This document shows positions 1 to 8,735 of a stretch of 64,000 nucleotides of DNA, in pieces. Position numbers and translations under genes: made by a program. The notes below the pieces were generated by a model. The model did no database searches. It was given only the letters and a program-made list of their open reading frames with translations, and was not told where the DNA came from. Positions within the stretch are counted from its first letter, which is position 1. Every line of letters begins with the position of its first letter. This stretch comes from FEN-299 sp963717945 (GTDB lineage: Bacteria > Acidobacteriota > Vicinamibacteria > Vicinamibacterales > Fen-181). The stretch is from positions 434,001 to 498,000 of the forward strand of contig CAVQXT010000003.1 of the NCBI GenBank assembly GCA_963717945.1. The letters run 5' to 3'.

Positions 1-995
1 GGCACTCGGGGTCGTCGCCGCAGGGCAGGACGTGGCCCGTCACGCGGCGGCACTCCTGCCCGCGCAGCGCGTCGGGATGCGCGCCGAGCCACGTGGCGAT
101 CGACCGGTTGGCCGCGACCACCTTGAAGTCCCGCCCGAGCACGATCAGGCCGTCGTCGAGGCCGTTGAGGACGCCGGAGAGCTGCTGCTCCCGGCGCTTG
201 ATCTCCTCGACCAGGCGCGAGGTCGCGTCGGCCATGGCGTTGAAGTCGGTGGCCAGCGACGCGATCGCGTCGCCGCCCGAGGTGTCGGCCCGCTCCTCGA
301 GCGCGCCGCCGGCGATGGCGCGCGCGGTCCGCGTGAGCGCCGAGAGCCGCGAGAGGACGACCCGGCGCAGATGCCACCCCAGGCCGCCGAGCATGACCAG
401 CGCCACGATGCCCGACCCGGCGCCGAGGCGCCAGGCGTCGCTGCGGAACTGCGCCTGCACCTGCGAGAGCGACACGTCGAGCACCATCATGCCGTTCCAG
501 CGCGTGGCGGGGTCGTGGCAGCGGTGGCATTCCGGGCGGTTCTCGATCGGCAGCACGGTCCTGAGGACGCCGACGCCGTTCTCCTGGAAGGTGACCCAGC
601 GCTTGCGGTCGGCCGGGCTCTCCGCGTGGCAGACCAGGCAGGTGGGCGACGACCTCGACGTGCGGACACCGACCTCGGCCGGCCGGCTCGACAGCTTGAT
701 GATCCCGTCGTGGTCGACGATCATCGCGCGCAGGACCTCGGGCTCGTGGCCGACGTCCCGGAGAATCCCGCCGATGAGCCCGGTGTCCCGCGCCAGCATG
801 TCGTGCCGGAGGGCGGTCTCGAGGAGGCGGTTCTCGAGCTCGGCGGCGCCGCGGCGCGCGGCCACGGCGTGGTCGTACTGAAGGGCAGAGAGCAGGTAGA
901 GGCCGCCGGCCAGCGGACCGAGCAGGAGCAGGCTCACCCCCAGCGCAATCCGGGCCGTGAGCCGCTCGACGTGGGGGACTCGCAGGCGTCTCATC
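1..995 (-). CDS. Haem-binding membrane sensor histidine kinase, N-terminal part (truncated by window edge)
   Basis: The gene starts with ATG at 995 and runs off the left edge, so only 331 N-terminal residues are visible. They comprise a membrane segment (about 16-38), an extracytoplasmic domain with two c-type haem motifs (CLVCH at 119-123, CHRCH at 156-160), a second membrane segment (about 191-208), a HAMP linker (about 210-262) and the start of a PAS domain (from about 270). The kinase core would lie outside the window. Covalent haem in the sensor domain suggests redox or gas sensing. The gene diverges from the decahaem cytochrome gene at 1394, so control of that operon is plausible but inferred. 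Confidence 0.85.
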
Positions 996-1393
996 GACCC
1001 CGGCCGCCTCCTGCGCCCGCGCAGATGTCAGTGTTGAGCCAAAACCAGTCTAGCAGGATCGCCGCAAATGGCCGCCGGCGAGGCCCCTCGACCCCGGCGA
1101 AGCCCGTCAATGGCGACCCTTGGACTGACAGTTGTGTCATGTCGCGACAACGGTTACTCTGTCATCCATGACATGCCGGCGGCAGGCCCGGCTCGTCTTG
1201 TCATCGGGCTTCACCCGCGCCCGGGCGTGCGAACCCGTTGACCATCCTTCGCAAATCACACCTTTTCATGCAGCGCCCGTGCCCGGTCGTCCGGGGCAGC
1301 CCGCGAGGAACGGGGATTGCTCGAACGGCAGACCGGGCCCTCACCGGCCCCGAGGCCTGACGCGTCTCGCGCGGCCTGAACCCGGAGAACGAC
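996..1393. other. Divergent intergenic region between sensor kinase and cytochrome operon
   Basis: This 398 bp stretch holds no convincing gene. It contains the TGTCA/TGACA inverted-repeat cluster at 1126-1173, annotated separately. I see no clear -35/-10 pair or sigma-54 -24/-12 element. Confidence 0.6.
1126..1173. promoter_or_regulatory. Cluster of TGTCA/TGACA inverted repeats, probable operator
   Basis: Three palindromes follow one another: TGACA-N4-TGTCA at 1126-1139, TGTCGCGACA at 1140-1149, and TGTCAT-N2-ATGACA at 1160-1173. A further TGTCA half-site lies just downstream at 1199-1203. They sit between the divergent haem-sensor kinase and the decahaem cytochrome gene, as expected for binding sites of a dimeric regulator. 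The regulator itself is not identified. Confidence 0.5.
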
Positions 1394-2371
1394 ATGGTGC
1401 GCTTGTCCCGGTTGGGAAGCCTGTCGGCATTCATGCTCATGTGGGCCGCCGCGGCCGCCGCGCAGCAGGGCGGGGCGGTCAAGGCCGCCCTGGCGGCTGA
1501 CGAGGTCTGCACCGCGTGCCACAACGAGACGTGGGCGAAGCCGATCCTCGCGATCTACCAGACGCCACACGGCAACAGGGCCGACCCGCGAACGCCGGGC
1601 TGTCGGACCTGTCACGGCCCGAGCGAGGGCCACCTGAGCGACTTCAACACGTCACCCGACGTCGTGTTCGGCGCGGCGTCGAAGCGGCTGTCGCCGGCCG
1701 CCAAGCGCAACGCCTCGTGCCTCGCGTGCCACGACTCGAAGGTGCTGGCGCGGACCAACTGGATCGGCAGCCAGCACGAGAGCCATGGCGTGGCCTGCAC
1801 CAGCTGCCACAACATCCACGCGCCCGATCAGAAAGTCCTCGTCAGGGCCACACAGGCGGAGGTCTGCTACGCCTGTCACAAGGCCCAGCGCGCGCAGGTC
1901 CGCCGCATCTCGGCCCACCCGCTCGCGGTGACCGGCATCGGCAGCCCGCCGAAGATGGTCTGCTCGGACTGCCACAACCCTCACGGCTCGACCGGCCCCC
2001 AGCTTCTCGTCAAGAACACGGTGAACGAGACCTGCTACACGTGCCACGCCGAGAAGCGCGGCCCGTTCCTCTGGGAGCACAGCCCGGTCGTGGACAGCTG
2101 CGTGAACTGCCACACGCCGCACGGCTCGACCAACGCGGCGCTGCTGAAGGTGCGCGCGCCCTTCCTGTGCCAGGAGTGTCACAGCGGGGATCACGCCGCG
2201 CAGATCAACAGCGGCGCCAACCTCGGCACCGGGGCCGTGACCACGGTCAACGGCGTGCAGCAGCCGGCCGCCGCCGCGCCGCGGGCGCAGCTCGCCGCCC
2301 GCGCCTGCCTGAACTGCCACGTGCTCATTCACGGGTCGAATCACCCGGCGGGGGCCAAGTTCCAGCGCTGA
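1394..2371 (+). CDS. DmsE/MtrA-type periplasmic decahaem c-type cytochrome
   Basis: The 325-residue protein has a signal peptide (about 1-24) and exactly ten CXXCH motifs, the haem number and length of the DmsE/MtrA family. In that family the protein sits inside an outer-membrane barrel and carries electrons across the outer membrane. The next gene, only 4 nt downstream, encodes an MtrB-like barrel, so the two probably form one porin-cytochrome complex. Whether the terminal acceptor is extracellular metal, DMSO or something else cannot be read from the sequence. No outer-surface MtrC-like cytochrome follows. Confidence 0.93.
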   Translation: MVRLSRLGSLSAFMLMWAAAAAAQQGGAVKAALAADEVCTACHNETWAKPILAIYQTPHGNRADPRTPGCRTCHGPSEGHLSDFNTSPDVVFGAASKRLSPAAKRNASCLACHDSKVLARTNWIGSQHESHGVACTSCHNIHAPDQKVLVRATQAEVCYACHKAQRAQVRRISAHPLAVTGIGSPPKMVCSDCHNPHGSTGPQLLVKNTVNETCYTCHAEKRGPFLWEHSPVVDSCVNCHTPHGSTNAALLKVRAPFLCQECHSGDHAAQINSGANLGTGAVTTVNGVQQPAAAAPRAQLAARACLNCHVLIHGSNHPAGAKFQR

Positions 2372-2375
2372 GCGC

Positions 2376-5117
2376 ATGGAACCTGGAACGACGAGTATGA
2401 CCATCAACGCGAACACAATCGGTGCGCGGATCCAGACGATGGCCGCGCGATGGCTGCTTGCCGCGGCGATGATTGTCGCGGCCGCCGGCCAGGCTGCCGC
2501 GCAGGGCGCGGCCCCGCCCGCCGCGCAGGCGGCGAGCCAGCCTGCCGCGCCGAGCGCGAGCGACCTCACCAGGCCCGCCAGCACCGTGGAGGTCGGCGCG
2601 GGAGGCGTGAGCGACGGGTCCTACAAGGCGGGCGAGTACAACGGCCTGCAGAAGCAGGGCGGCTTCTTCATCGGCGATTTCGACATTCGCGGCGGAGGGG
2701 CCTACGACAGCGGCGACGCCACGCGGTACCGCGTCAAGGGCACCGACCTCGGCCTCTCGACGCGCAGCTTCAGCGCGGACTACGGCGTGCAGGGCTCCTT
2801 CCGCCTGACGTTCGGCTTCAGCGAACTGCGCGCGAACCGGTCCGACAGCTACCAGACGCCCTACAACGGCGCCGGCACCGACGCGCTGACGCTGCCGGCG
2901 ACCTGGCTGGTCCCCACGGTGGCGGGGTCCTCCTCCTCCAACAACGCCGTCAACACCACGAGCGCGAGAGGCCTCGTCCCGTCGATCGCCCTCGCGCCGT
3001 ACATCGACACCCAGGCCGGGTCACCGACGATCGGCACGCTCATCACGCCCAACGCGACCCAGACCTCGCTCGTCAACGCCGCGGTCGCGGCCGACCTGCC
3101 GCTGTTCCACGGGTTCGGGGTGTACACCACCCGCAAACGCTTCGACGCGGGCTTCAGCCTCAACGTCGGCACCGAGTGGACGATCGACGCGACGTTCACG
3201 CCCGAGCGCAAGAGCGGGACGAAACTGATGGGGACGGTGTCTCGAACGACGGGCGGCGACATCTCCACCGTGATCCCCGACAGGATCGACAGCGGCACCG
3301 ACCAGATCGGCCTGAACGTCACCTACAGGCACGGGAAGGGCGTCTTCCAGGGCGGCTACTACGGCTCGTTCTTCACCAACAACGTCCCCTTCATGTCGTG
3401 GCAGAACTGGGCGACGTCGGCGTTCACGACCAACACGATGAGCAGCGCGCCGAGCAACAGCTTCAACCAGATCAACGGGTCCGCCGCGTACGCCCTCACG
3501 CGCACGACGAAGCTGACGGCCTTCGGCGCCTACGGCCGCAATACGCAGGACGACAAGTTCCTCACCGACGCCAGCACGCCGGTCGTCCCGGTCAACTCGC
3601 TCAACGGCCTCGTCGTCAGCTCCGCGTTCAACGTGAAGCTCACCAGCCGGCCCGCCAGGAAGCTGAACCTGACGGCGGCCTACAAGTTCGACAATCGCGA
3701 CAACCGCACGGCGATCAACATCTTCCAGTATGCGGACGCCAGCGAGTCGGCTTCGGTGAACGCCAACTTCCCGGCCGGCCCGACCAACCCGCTCGGCGCG
3801 GTCCTCGCCCAGAACGCCAACGCCAATCGGCCCTACAGCAGGAGGCTGAACCAGTTCTCGGGTGAAGCCGACTACGCCCTGGCGCCCGGGCAGCACGTCA
3901 CGGCCGGCTACCAGTTCCAGCGGGTCAGCCGCGACTGCCCCGGCTCGTGGATTTCCTGCGCGGATGCCGGGACCACCAACGAGCACACCCTCCGCGCCGA
4001 GTGGCGGGCCACCGCCGGATCCGCCTGGACCGGCAGGCTCGCCTATGAGTACTCGCAGCGCCGGTCGCCGGACTACAACGAGGACGCGTTCCTCGCGCTG
4101 GTTCCCTACGCGAGCGTGATCCCGGCCGGGCAGACGATGTCGGCCGTGGAGGCGCTGAACACGTACGGGCTGACCGGCTACGGTCCGGTGCAGGGTTACA
4201 ACGGCGGCGTGTTCGTGAACGGCACCTTCTTCCCGAACAACAACGCCCTCTCGAACAGCCTCTACGCGAACAACAACCGGATCAGCGAGCTCATCGGCAT
4301 GCGGCGGTACTACGTCTCCGACCGGAACCGCAACAAGCTGCGCGCCGCGGTCACCTGGATGGCGACCGACGCGTTCACGCTCCAGGCGGGGCTCGACTAC
4401 AACAAGGACTCCTACCCGGGCGCGACGTACGGCCTGCAGCGGTCCGACACCTGGGCGGCCAACGTGGACGGGTCGTACGCGCTCGGCGACAAGGTCAGCG
4501 TGGACGTGTACTACACGCTCGAGGCGCTCGGCAACGGCACCGCCGGGAACAGCTACACGGCCAACAGCAACACGGCCGGCGTCAACGGCTTCACGGCGCT
4601 GTCGGGCAACGCGTGCGACGGCTACACGACGCTGCAACAGCGCAACAACAACAACAAGCTCGACCCCTGCCTGAACTGGTTCACCGACATGGCCGACCGC
4701 GTGCACACCGTGGGCGTCGGGCTGAGGGGGAGAATCCAGAAGCTGGACGTGACGGCCAACGTCATGACGAGCCGGGCCAGCAGCACCAACAACGTCAGCG
4801 GCGGGAACTGGGCGAACAACCCGCTGGCGCTCGCCGGCGCGCCCGCCGGGACGGTTGCCGCCTTCTTCATCCCCGCGGCGGCGATGCCCGCCGTGACCGC
4901 GCACGTGTCGGAGATTCGCGTGAACGCGACCTACCCGGTCGCCAAGGGGCAGTCGCTCCGCCTGCTGTATTCCTACATGCGCACCAACTCGGCGGACTGG
5001 CTCTACGAGGGGACGGAGATGGGGCTGGGGACGCCGAGCGGCGTGCTGCCGACAAACGAGCAGCCGTTCGACTTCGCCGTGCACGTCTTCGCGGTGTCGT
5101 ACATCGTGCGCTTCTAA
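2376..5117 (+). CDS. MtrB/PioB-family outer-membrane beta-barrel (decahaem-associated)
   Basis: The 913-residue precursor has a signal peptide ending near AAAQ (about residue 43 from the first ATG). A long Gly/Asn/Thr/aromatic-rich region of alternating beta-strand character follows, and the C-terminus is YIVRF, a typical outer-membrane assembly signal. It is longer than Shewanella MtrB (about 700 residues). I see no N-terminal CXXC like that of MtrB, although a few cysteines occur mid-protein. It follows the decahaem cytochrome by 4 nt and presumably sheathes it. The start could instead be the ATG at 2397, which leaves a more normal signal peptide. Confidence 0.88.
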   Translation: MEPGTTSMTINANTIGARIQTMAARWLLAAAMIVAAAGQAAAQGAAPPAAQAASQPAAPSASDLTRPASTVEVGAGGVSDGSYKAGEYNGLQKQGGFFIGDFDIRGGGAYDSGDATRYRVKGTDLGLSTRSFSADYGVQGSFRLTFGFSELRANRSDSYQTPYNGAGTDALTLPATWLVPTVAGSSSSNNAVNTTSARGLVPSIALAPYIDTQAGSPTIGTLITPNATQTSLVNAAVAADLPLFHGFGVYTTRKRFDAGFSLNVGTEWTIDATFTPERKSGTKLMGTVSRTTGGDISTVIPDRIDSGTDQIGLNVTYRHGKGVFQGGYYGSFFTNNVPFMSWQNWATSAFTTNTMSSAPSNSFNQINGSAAYALTRTTKLTAFGAYGRNTQDDKFLTDASTPVVPVNSLNGLVVSSAFNVKLTSRPARKLNLTAAYKFDNRDNRTAINIFQYADASESASVNANFPAGPTNPLGAVLAQNANANRPYSRRLNQFSGEADYALAPGQHVTAGYQFQRVSRDCPGSWISCADAGTTNEHTLRAEWRATAGSAWTGRLAYEYSQRRSPDYNEDAFLALVPYASVIPAGQTMSAVEALNTYGLTGYGPVQGYNGGVFVNGTFFPNNNALSNSLYANNNRISELIGMRRYYVSDRNRNKLRAAVTWMATDAFTLQAGLDYNKDSYPGATYGLQRSDTWAANVDGSYALGDKVSVDVYYTLEALGNGTAGNSYTANSNTAGVNGFTALSGNACDGYTTLQQRNNNNKLDPCLNWFTDMADRVHTVGVGLRGRIQKLDVTANVMTSRASSTNNVSGGNWANNPLALAGAPAGTVAAFFIPAAAMPAVTAHVSEIRVNATYPVAKGQSLRLLYSYMRTNSADWLYEGTEMGLGTPSGVLPTNEQPFDFAVHVFAVSYIVRF

Positions 5118-5120
5118 TGG

Positions 5121-5177
5121 ATCGGGACGAATTTCAGTTTGTGCCACCGATGGCAGATTCCGAAATTCGTCCCGATC
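5121..5177. repeat. Long perfect inverted repeat (REP-like or terminator)
   Basis: Perfect 16-nt arms (5121-5136 and 5162-5177) enclose a 25-nt loop that carries its own TGCCA/TGGCA stem (5143-5147 and 5152-5156). The element lies 3 bp after the MtrB-like stop, between convergent genes, so it could terminate transcription both ways. There is no T-tract. Confidence 0.75.
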
Positions 5178-5189
5178 GAATTCCCCCGG

Positions 5190-5240
5190 CCTTGAGCCCT
5201 GAGCCCTGAGCCGCCCTGGCCAGAGCCTCGAGCCTCGGGC
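5190..5240. repeat. CTGAGCC/TTGAGCC degenerate repeat tract
   Basis: Short units of the type CCTGAGCC and CCTTGAGCC are repeated up to the stop codon of the next gene. The same vocabulary recurs near 23566, 25016, 41345 and 46177. Confidence 0.6.
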
Positions 5241-5582
5241 CTACTTCGCCGCCTTGAGCGTCTGCAGGTAGGCCACCACCGCGTCGATGTCGCCCGGCTG
5301 CCACGCCACCTTCGGCATCTTGATCTTCTCGTTGGGGAATTCCTTCAGGGGGTCGGCCAGGATCGACTTGATCTTGGCGGCGTCGAGGCGGTCGGTGACG
5401 CCGTCGAGCGGCTTGCCGATCTTGCCGCCCTTGCCCGCGACAAGGTGACACATCGAGCAGTGGTTCTTGACCGCCAGTTCCTGGCCCTTGGCCACGGCCT
5501 TGGCGTCCTGGGCTGCCGCGTAGCCGGACAGCGCCACGGTACACACGACGGCGAGAAGCGTGAAGGAAGTACGTTGTGCCAT
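5241..5582 (-). CDS. Small monohaem class I cytochrome c
   Basis: The 113-residue precursor has a signal peptide (about 1-25), one haem site CSMCH (Cys42, Cys45, His46) and a likely axial methionine at Met89 in KMPKVAW. The C-terminal helix pattern VVAYLQTL is typical of soluble class I cytochromes c. It would act as a periplasmic electron shuttle. It is convergent with the MtrAB-like pair, so it may supply that conduit, but it has its own transcription unit. Confidence 0.88.
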   Translation of the reverse strand: MAQRTSFTLLAVVCTVALSGYAAAQDAKAVAKGQELAVKNHCSMCHLVAGKGGKIGKPLDGVTDRLDAAKIKSILADPLKEFPNEKIKMPKVAWQPGDIDAVVAYLQTLKAAK

Positions 5583-5912
5583 CGGCTCATCCTGTTGAGG
5601 TCGGACCCGGGCGGTCGCGCGTCACGAGCGGGGCCGCGCCCTGGTCCGGTGGTGCCGGCCCCGATGGCATGACTGCAAATCCCGGGCCGGTGCCGGCTTC
5701 CGGCTCCAGGCTTCAGGCTCTCGGCCTTGCCGCACGAGCCCTCGCATCTGAAGGGCAGGGGTTCCAGCATTTCCGGCAGTGTGACACCCGTGACGCCGCC
5801 GAAAGTCGAGAGCCGAAAGCCGAGAGCCTCGTGTGGCGGAACTGATTGACGTGTGGCCAAAAGGTCGCCAGAATCCCCGCGTCGGGTCCTAGCGACCACA
5901 AAGGAGGATGTC
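5583..5912. other. Intergenic region upstream of aquaporin and cytochrome c
   Basis: This divergent region of about 330 bp has no convincing gene. It contains short degenerate GAGAGCC/GAAAGCC repeats around 5800-5832 and a strong ribosome binding site (AAAGGAGG at 5900-5907) for the aquaporin. Confidence 0.5.
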
Positions 5913-6638
5913 ATGCCCATGTCACGGCGCGCGCTGGCTGAGTTTGTGGGGACCTTCTGGCTCGTCTTCGGTGGGTGCGGCAGCGCCGTGCTGGCCGCTG
6001 GGTTTCCGGGCTTCGGCATCGGCTTCACCGGCGTGGCGCTGGCCTTCGGCCTGACGCTGCTGACGATGGCCTTTGCGATCGGACATATCTCCGGGTGTCA
6101 CATCAATCCCGCGGTGACGGTCGGACTGGTCGTCGGCAAGCGGTTCCCCGCTTCCGAGCTGCTGCCATACGTCGTCGCACAGGTAGCGGGCGCCATCGTG
6201 GCGTCGCTCGCGCTGTACTTCATCGCGAGCGGGTCGGCGGGGTTCAGCCTGGCCGGCGGCTTCGCCTCGAACGGGTACGGCGCGCACTCGCCGGGCCAGT
6301 ACTCGCTGGCGGCGTGCCTGCTCGCCGAGGTCCTGCTGACGTTCATGTTCCTCTTCGTGATCCTCGGCGCGACCGACGCGCGCGCGCCGAAGGGGTTCGC
6401 GCCGATCGCCATCGGGTTGTGCCTGACGCTCATCCACCTCATCGGGATCCCGGTGACCAACCTGTCGGTGAACCCCGCACGAAGCACCGGCCCGGCGGTC
6501 ATCGTGGGCGGCTGGGCGATCCAGCAACTCTGGCTCTTCTGGGTGGCGCCGATCGTCGGGGCCGCGCTCGCGGGCCTGGCCTACCCGCTGGTGGCCGAGG
6601 CGCCGGCGCACGAGAAGGCCGAGGCCAAGGCGGCGTAG
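5913..6638 (+). CDS. aqpZ: Aquaporin Z, MIP-family water channel
   Basis: This 241-residue membrane protein has the two hallmark NPA motifs, in GCHINPAVTV (NPA at 65-67) and in NLSVNPARSTGP near residue 190. The surroundings (FAIGHISGCHINPA, IGIPVTNLSVNPARS) resemble AqpZ rather than glycerol facilitators, so osmotic water flux across the inner membrane is the expected role. The ATG at 5913 was chosen because AAAGGAGG ends 5 nt upstream; the frame extends upstream to 5853 without such a site. The C-terminus carries a short Ala/Glu/Lys tail. Confidence 0.93.
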   Translation: MPMSRRALAEFVGTFWLVFGGCGSAVLAAGFPGFGIGFTGVALAFGLTLLTMAFAIGHISGCHINPAVTVGLVVGKRFPASELLPYVVAQVAGAIVASLALYFIASGSAGFSLAGGFASNGYGAHSPGQYSLAACLLAEVLLTFMFLFVILGATDARAPKGFAPIAIGLCLTLIHLIGIPVTNLSVNPARSTGPAVIVGGWAIQQLWLFWVAPIVGAALAGLAYPLVAEAPAHEKAEAKAA

Positions 6639-6733
6639 TGCAGGGCGGCCGTTTCCGCCTCCGCGCGAAGCGCTACGGCGGATCCGCCGTAGCCGGGCGA
6701 AGGCGGACAGGGCCGACGCCGGCGTGTTCGCCG

Positions 6734-7516
6734 ATGACCATGCAGTTGTTCTTGCCGTTCAGGAAGCCTGAGGCGCCGCGCGCGGCCGAGCCCGCGCGCG
6801 ACGTGATCACCGCCGGGCGCCGCGTGTGGACGGTCACTTACGTGAGGCACCCCCGCGCGCGCAATTACGTCTTGCGCGTCGCGGAGGACGGCAGCCTCAG
6901 GGTGACGATCCCGCGCGGCGGCTCGCGGAAAGAAGCGGAGCGGTTCGCGCGGCACAAGGCGGACTGGATCGAGCGCGAGCGGTACCGGCGAGAGATCGAA
7001 CGCGGGCGCCACGGCCGGTGGGAGGACGGGCGCCCGGTGATGCTCCGCGGCGAGGCGGTGCGCCTGGAGGTGGACCCGGTCGGGCGATGGGCGCGGCTGG
7101 GCGAGGAGCGAGTCGCGCTCGGCGGGGGTGGGCCCGCCTCGCTGTCTGCGTCGGTGACGCGTCATCTCCGCGGTGTGGCGGCGCGGGAACTGCCGGCGAG
7201 GCTGCTGGAGCTGGCGGCCTCGCTCGGACACGAGGTCACCGGGGTGACGGTCCGGGACCAGCGGAGCCGGTGGGGCTCCTGCTCCCCGAGCGGCCGCATC
7301 TCGCTCAACTGGAGGCTCGTCCAGGCCCCTCCCTCCGTGCGCGACTACGTGCTGCTCCACGAATTGACACACCTGGCCGTCGGCAATCACTCCGGCCGGT
7401 TCTGGAAGAAGCTCGAGGCGGTGTGCCCGTGGCACCGCGAGGCGCGCGCCTGGCTCCGCGCGAGTGACCTGGCCGGGGGGACGGGCAGGGATTTGGAACT
7501 GCCGTCCGCATGGTAA
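6734..7516 (+). CDS. YgjP-like (DUF45) zinc metallopeptidase-domain protein
   Basis: The 260-residue protein ends in the YgjP/SprT-like signature RWGSCSPSGRISLNW, then HELTHLAVGNHS. HELTH (209-213) and His219 form the zinc site, followed by GRFWKKL. There is no signal peptide, so it should be cytoplasmic; the family's substrates are not established. The start at 6734 keeps the protein clear of the aquaporin; a second ATG lies at 6740. The last 130 bp overlap the 3' end of the convergent phosphoesterase gene. Confidence 0.87.
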   Translation: MTMQLFLPFRKPEAPRAAEPARDVITAGRRVWTVTYVRHPRARNYVLRVAEDGSLRVTIPRGGSRKEAERFARHKADWIERERYRREIERGRHGRWEDGRPVMLRGEAVRLEVDPVGRWARLGEERVALGGGGPASLSASVTRHLRGVAARELPARLLELAASLGHEVTGVTVRDQRSRWGSCSPSGRISLNWRLVQAPPSVRDYVLLHELTHLAVGNHSGRFWKKLEAVCPWHREARAWLRASDLAGGTGRDLELPSAW

Positions 7517-8664
7517 GCCGTGAATTGGCCGTCCCGGATTTCCAGCAGCGTCGCCCGCCCGCCGAATGCCTCCTCGAGCATGCCCGTGTCGAGAAGGAAG
7601 ACGCGATCCCCGAAGCGAACCGTCACGTCGGTCTTCGATACGACGGTGTGGCCGAGGACGATGTACCGGGCCTGGAGGCGCTCGAGCATCGCTTTCACCG
7701 CATCGATGAGCCCTTCTTCCGGTGCCTCGGCCAGGCCGCGGTACCAAAGCGGGCCTTCAGGCGAGGCCGCCATCCAGCGCTGGTAGCCCAGCAGCTTCAG
7801 CGCCGCGCGGTCCCCGGCCGGCGTCGACGTCTCTCCGCCCGCCTGTAGCCACTTCAGCTCCTCCTCCGCGAACCGGACTCCCTCGGCGAGCGTCATGTAC
7901 CGCCAGACCACCTTGCTGTCGACGAGCGTGCTCCAGATCGAGTCGAACGCCGCCAGTTCCGCGCGCACCCGGTCGTCCAGTTCCCGGACGCTTCCCAATT
8001 CGAGCGTCGGATTCAGGCCGCCATGCAGGAACAGGCCGTCGTCGATCTGGACGACCGCGTGGTGCGCGCGGATCCACCGCCCGTACTTGCCGGCCGGTCC
8101 GAACCCGTCGCGGTACTCGACGAAGCCCGGCGGATGCTGGTCCATCCAGGCCTGGCGGGTGGTTTCATCGGGAGGCGGAACCGCCGGGTGGGAGCGGCCA
8201 TCGTGGGCCGCCAGGAACCCGAGGTAGTCGCGGAACGCCTGCTCGCGCCGCTTCTCGGAGGTTCCGGTGACAAAGGTGCGGTAGATCTCCGGCGTTACGT
8301 ACCGCAGGTCGCCCATCACGTTCATGACTTCGTGGTTCCCGAGAAGCGGTATCACCTTGCCGCCCGCTTTCGGGGCCTGGCGTTCGAGCGACATCAGCAG
8401 GTCGAGGCACTCGCGCGACCGGGCGCCCCGATCGATCACGTCGCCCAGCTGCACCAGCGTGGTCGAGCCGCCGGTCCACTTGAGGTTGCCGTCGATGAGC
8501 CGTGTGCGCTGCAGCAATGCCACCAGTTCCGTGTAGGCGCCGTGCACGTCCGGCACGACGACCACGCGCGCGGGAGCAGGGGGCGCCGCGTGCAGCGTGA
8601 GGAGCAGCGCGGCGAGGAGGCAGGCCGGGAGGGTCTGCCGTGCCAGCTGGTGACGGGTCTTCAT
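7387..8664 (-). CDS. Secreted calcineurin-like metallophosphoesterase
   Basis: The 425-residue protein has a signal peptide (about 1-32) and the metallophosphoesterase motifs in order: DVHG, GDVIDRG, GNHE, HGG (LFLHGGL) and GHT. This is the Shewanella-type periplasmic PPP-like phosphatase fold, so it probably hydrolyses phosphoesters outside the cytoplasm. The substrate is unknown. The last 40 or so residues are encoded opposite the catalytic end of the neighbouring metallopeptidase and look like an unconserved read-through tail. Confidence 0.88.
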   Translation of the reverse strand: MKTRHQLARQTLPACLLAALLLTLHAAPPAPARVVVVPDVHGAYTELVALLQRTRLIDGNLKWTGGSTTLVQLGDVIDRGARSRECLDLLMSLERQAPKAGGKVIPLLGNHEVMNVMGDLRYVTPEIYRTFVTGTSEKRREQAFRDYLGFLAAHDGRSHPAVPPPDETTRQAWMDQHPPGFVEYRDGFGPAGKYGRWIRAHHAVVQIDDGLFLHGGLNPTLELGSVRELDDRVRAELAAFDSIWSTLVDSKVVWRYMTLAEGVRFAEEELKWLQAGGETSTPAGDRAALKLLGYQRWMAASPEGPLWYRGLAEAPEEGLIDAVKAMLERLQARYIVLGHTVVSKTDVTVRFGDRVFLLDTGMLEEAFGGRATLLEIRDGQFTAYHADGSSKSLPVPPARSLARSQARASRCHGHTASSFFQNRPE

Positions 8665-8735
8665 ACTCCACCGACTCTATCAGGCACGCCGCCAGGCCCG
8701 ATCCGGGCTGACACCAACCGCCGGGTCTCGGCCGT

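Noticed and set aside
996..1393. Sigma-54 promoter ahead of the decahaem cytochrome
   Set aside because: No GG-N10-GC element with the proper -24/-12 context was found near the palindromes.
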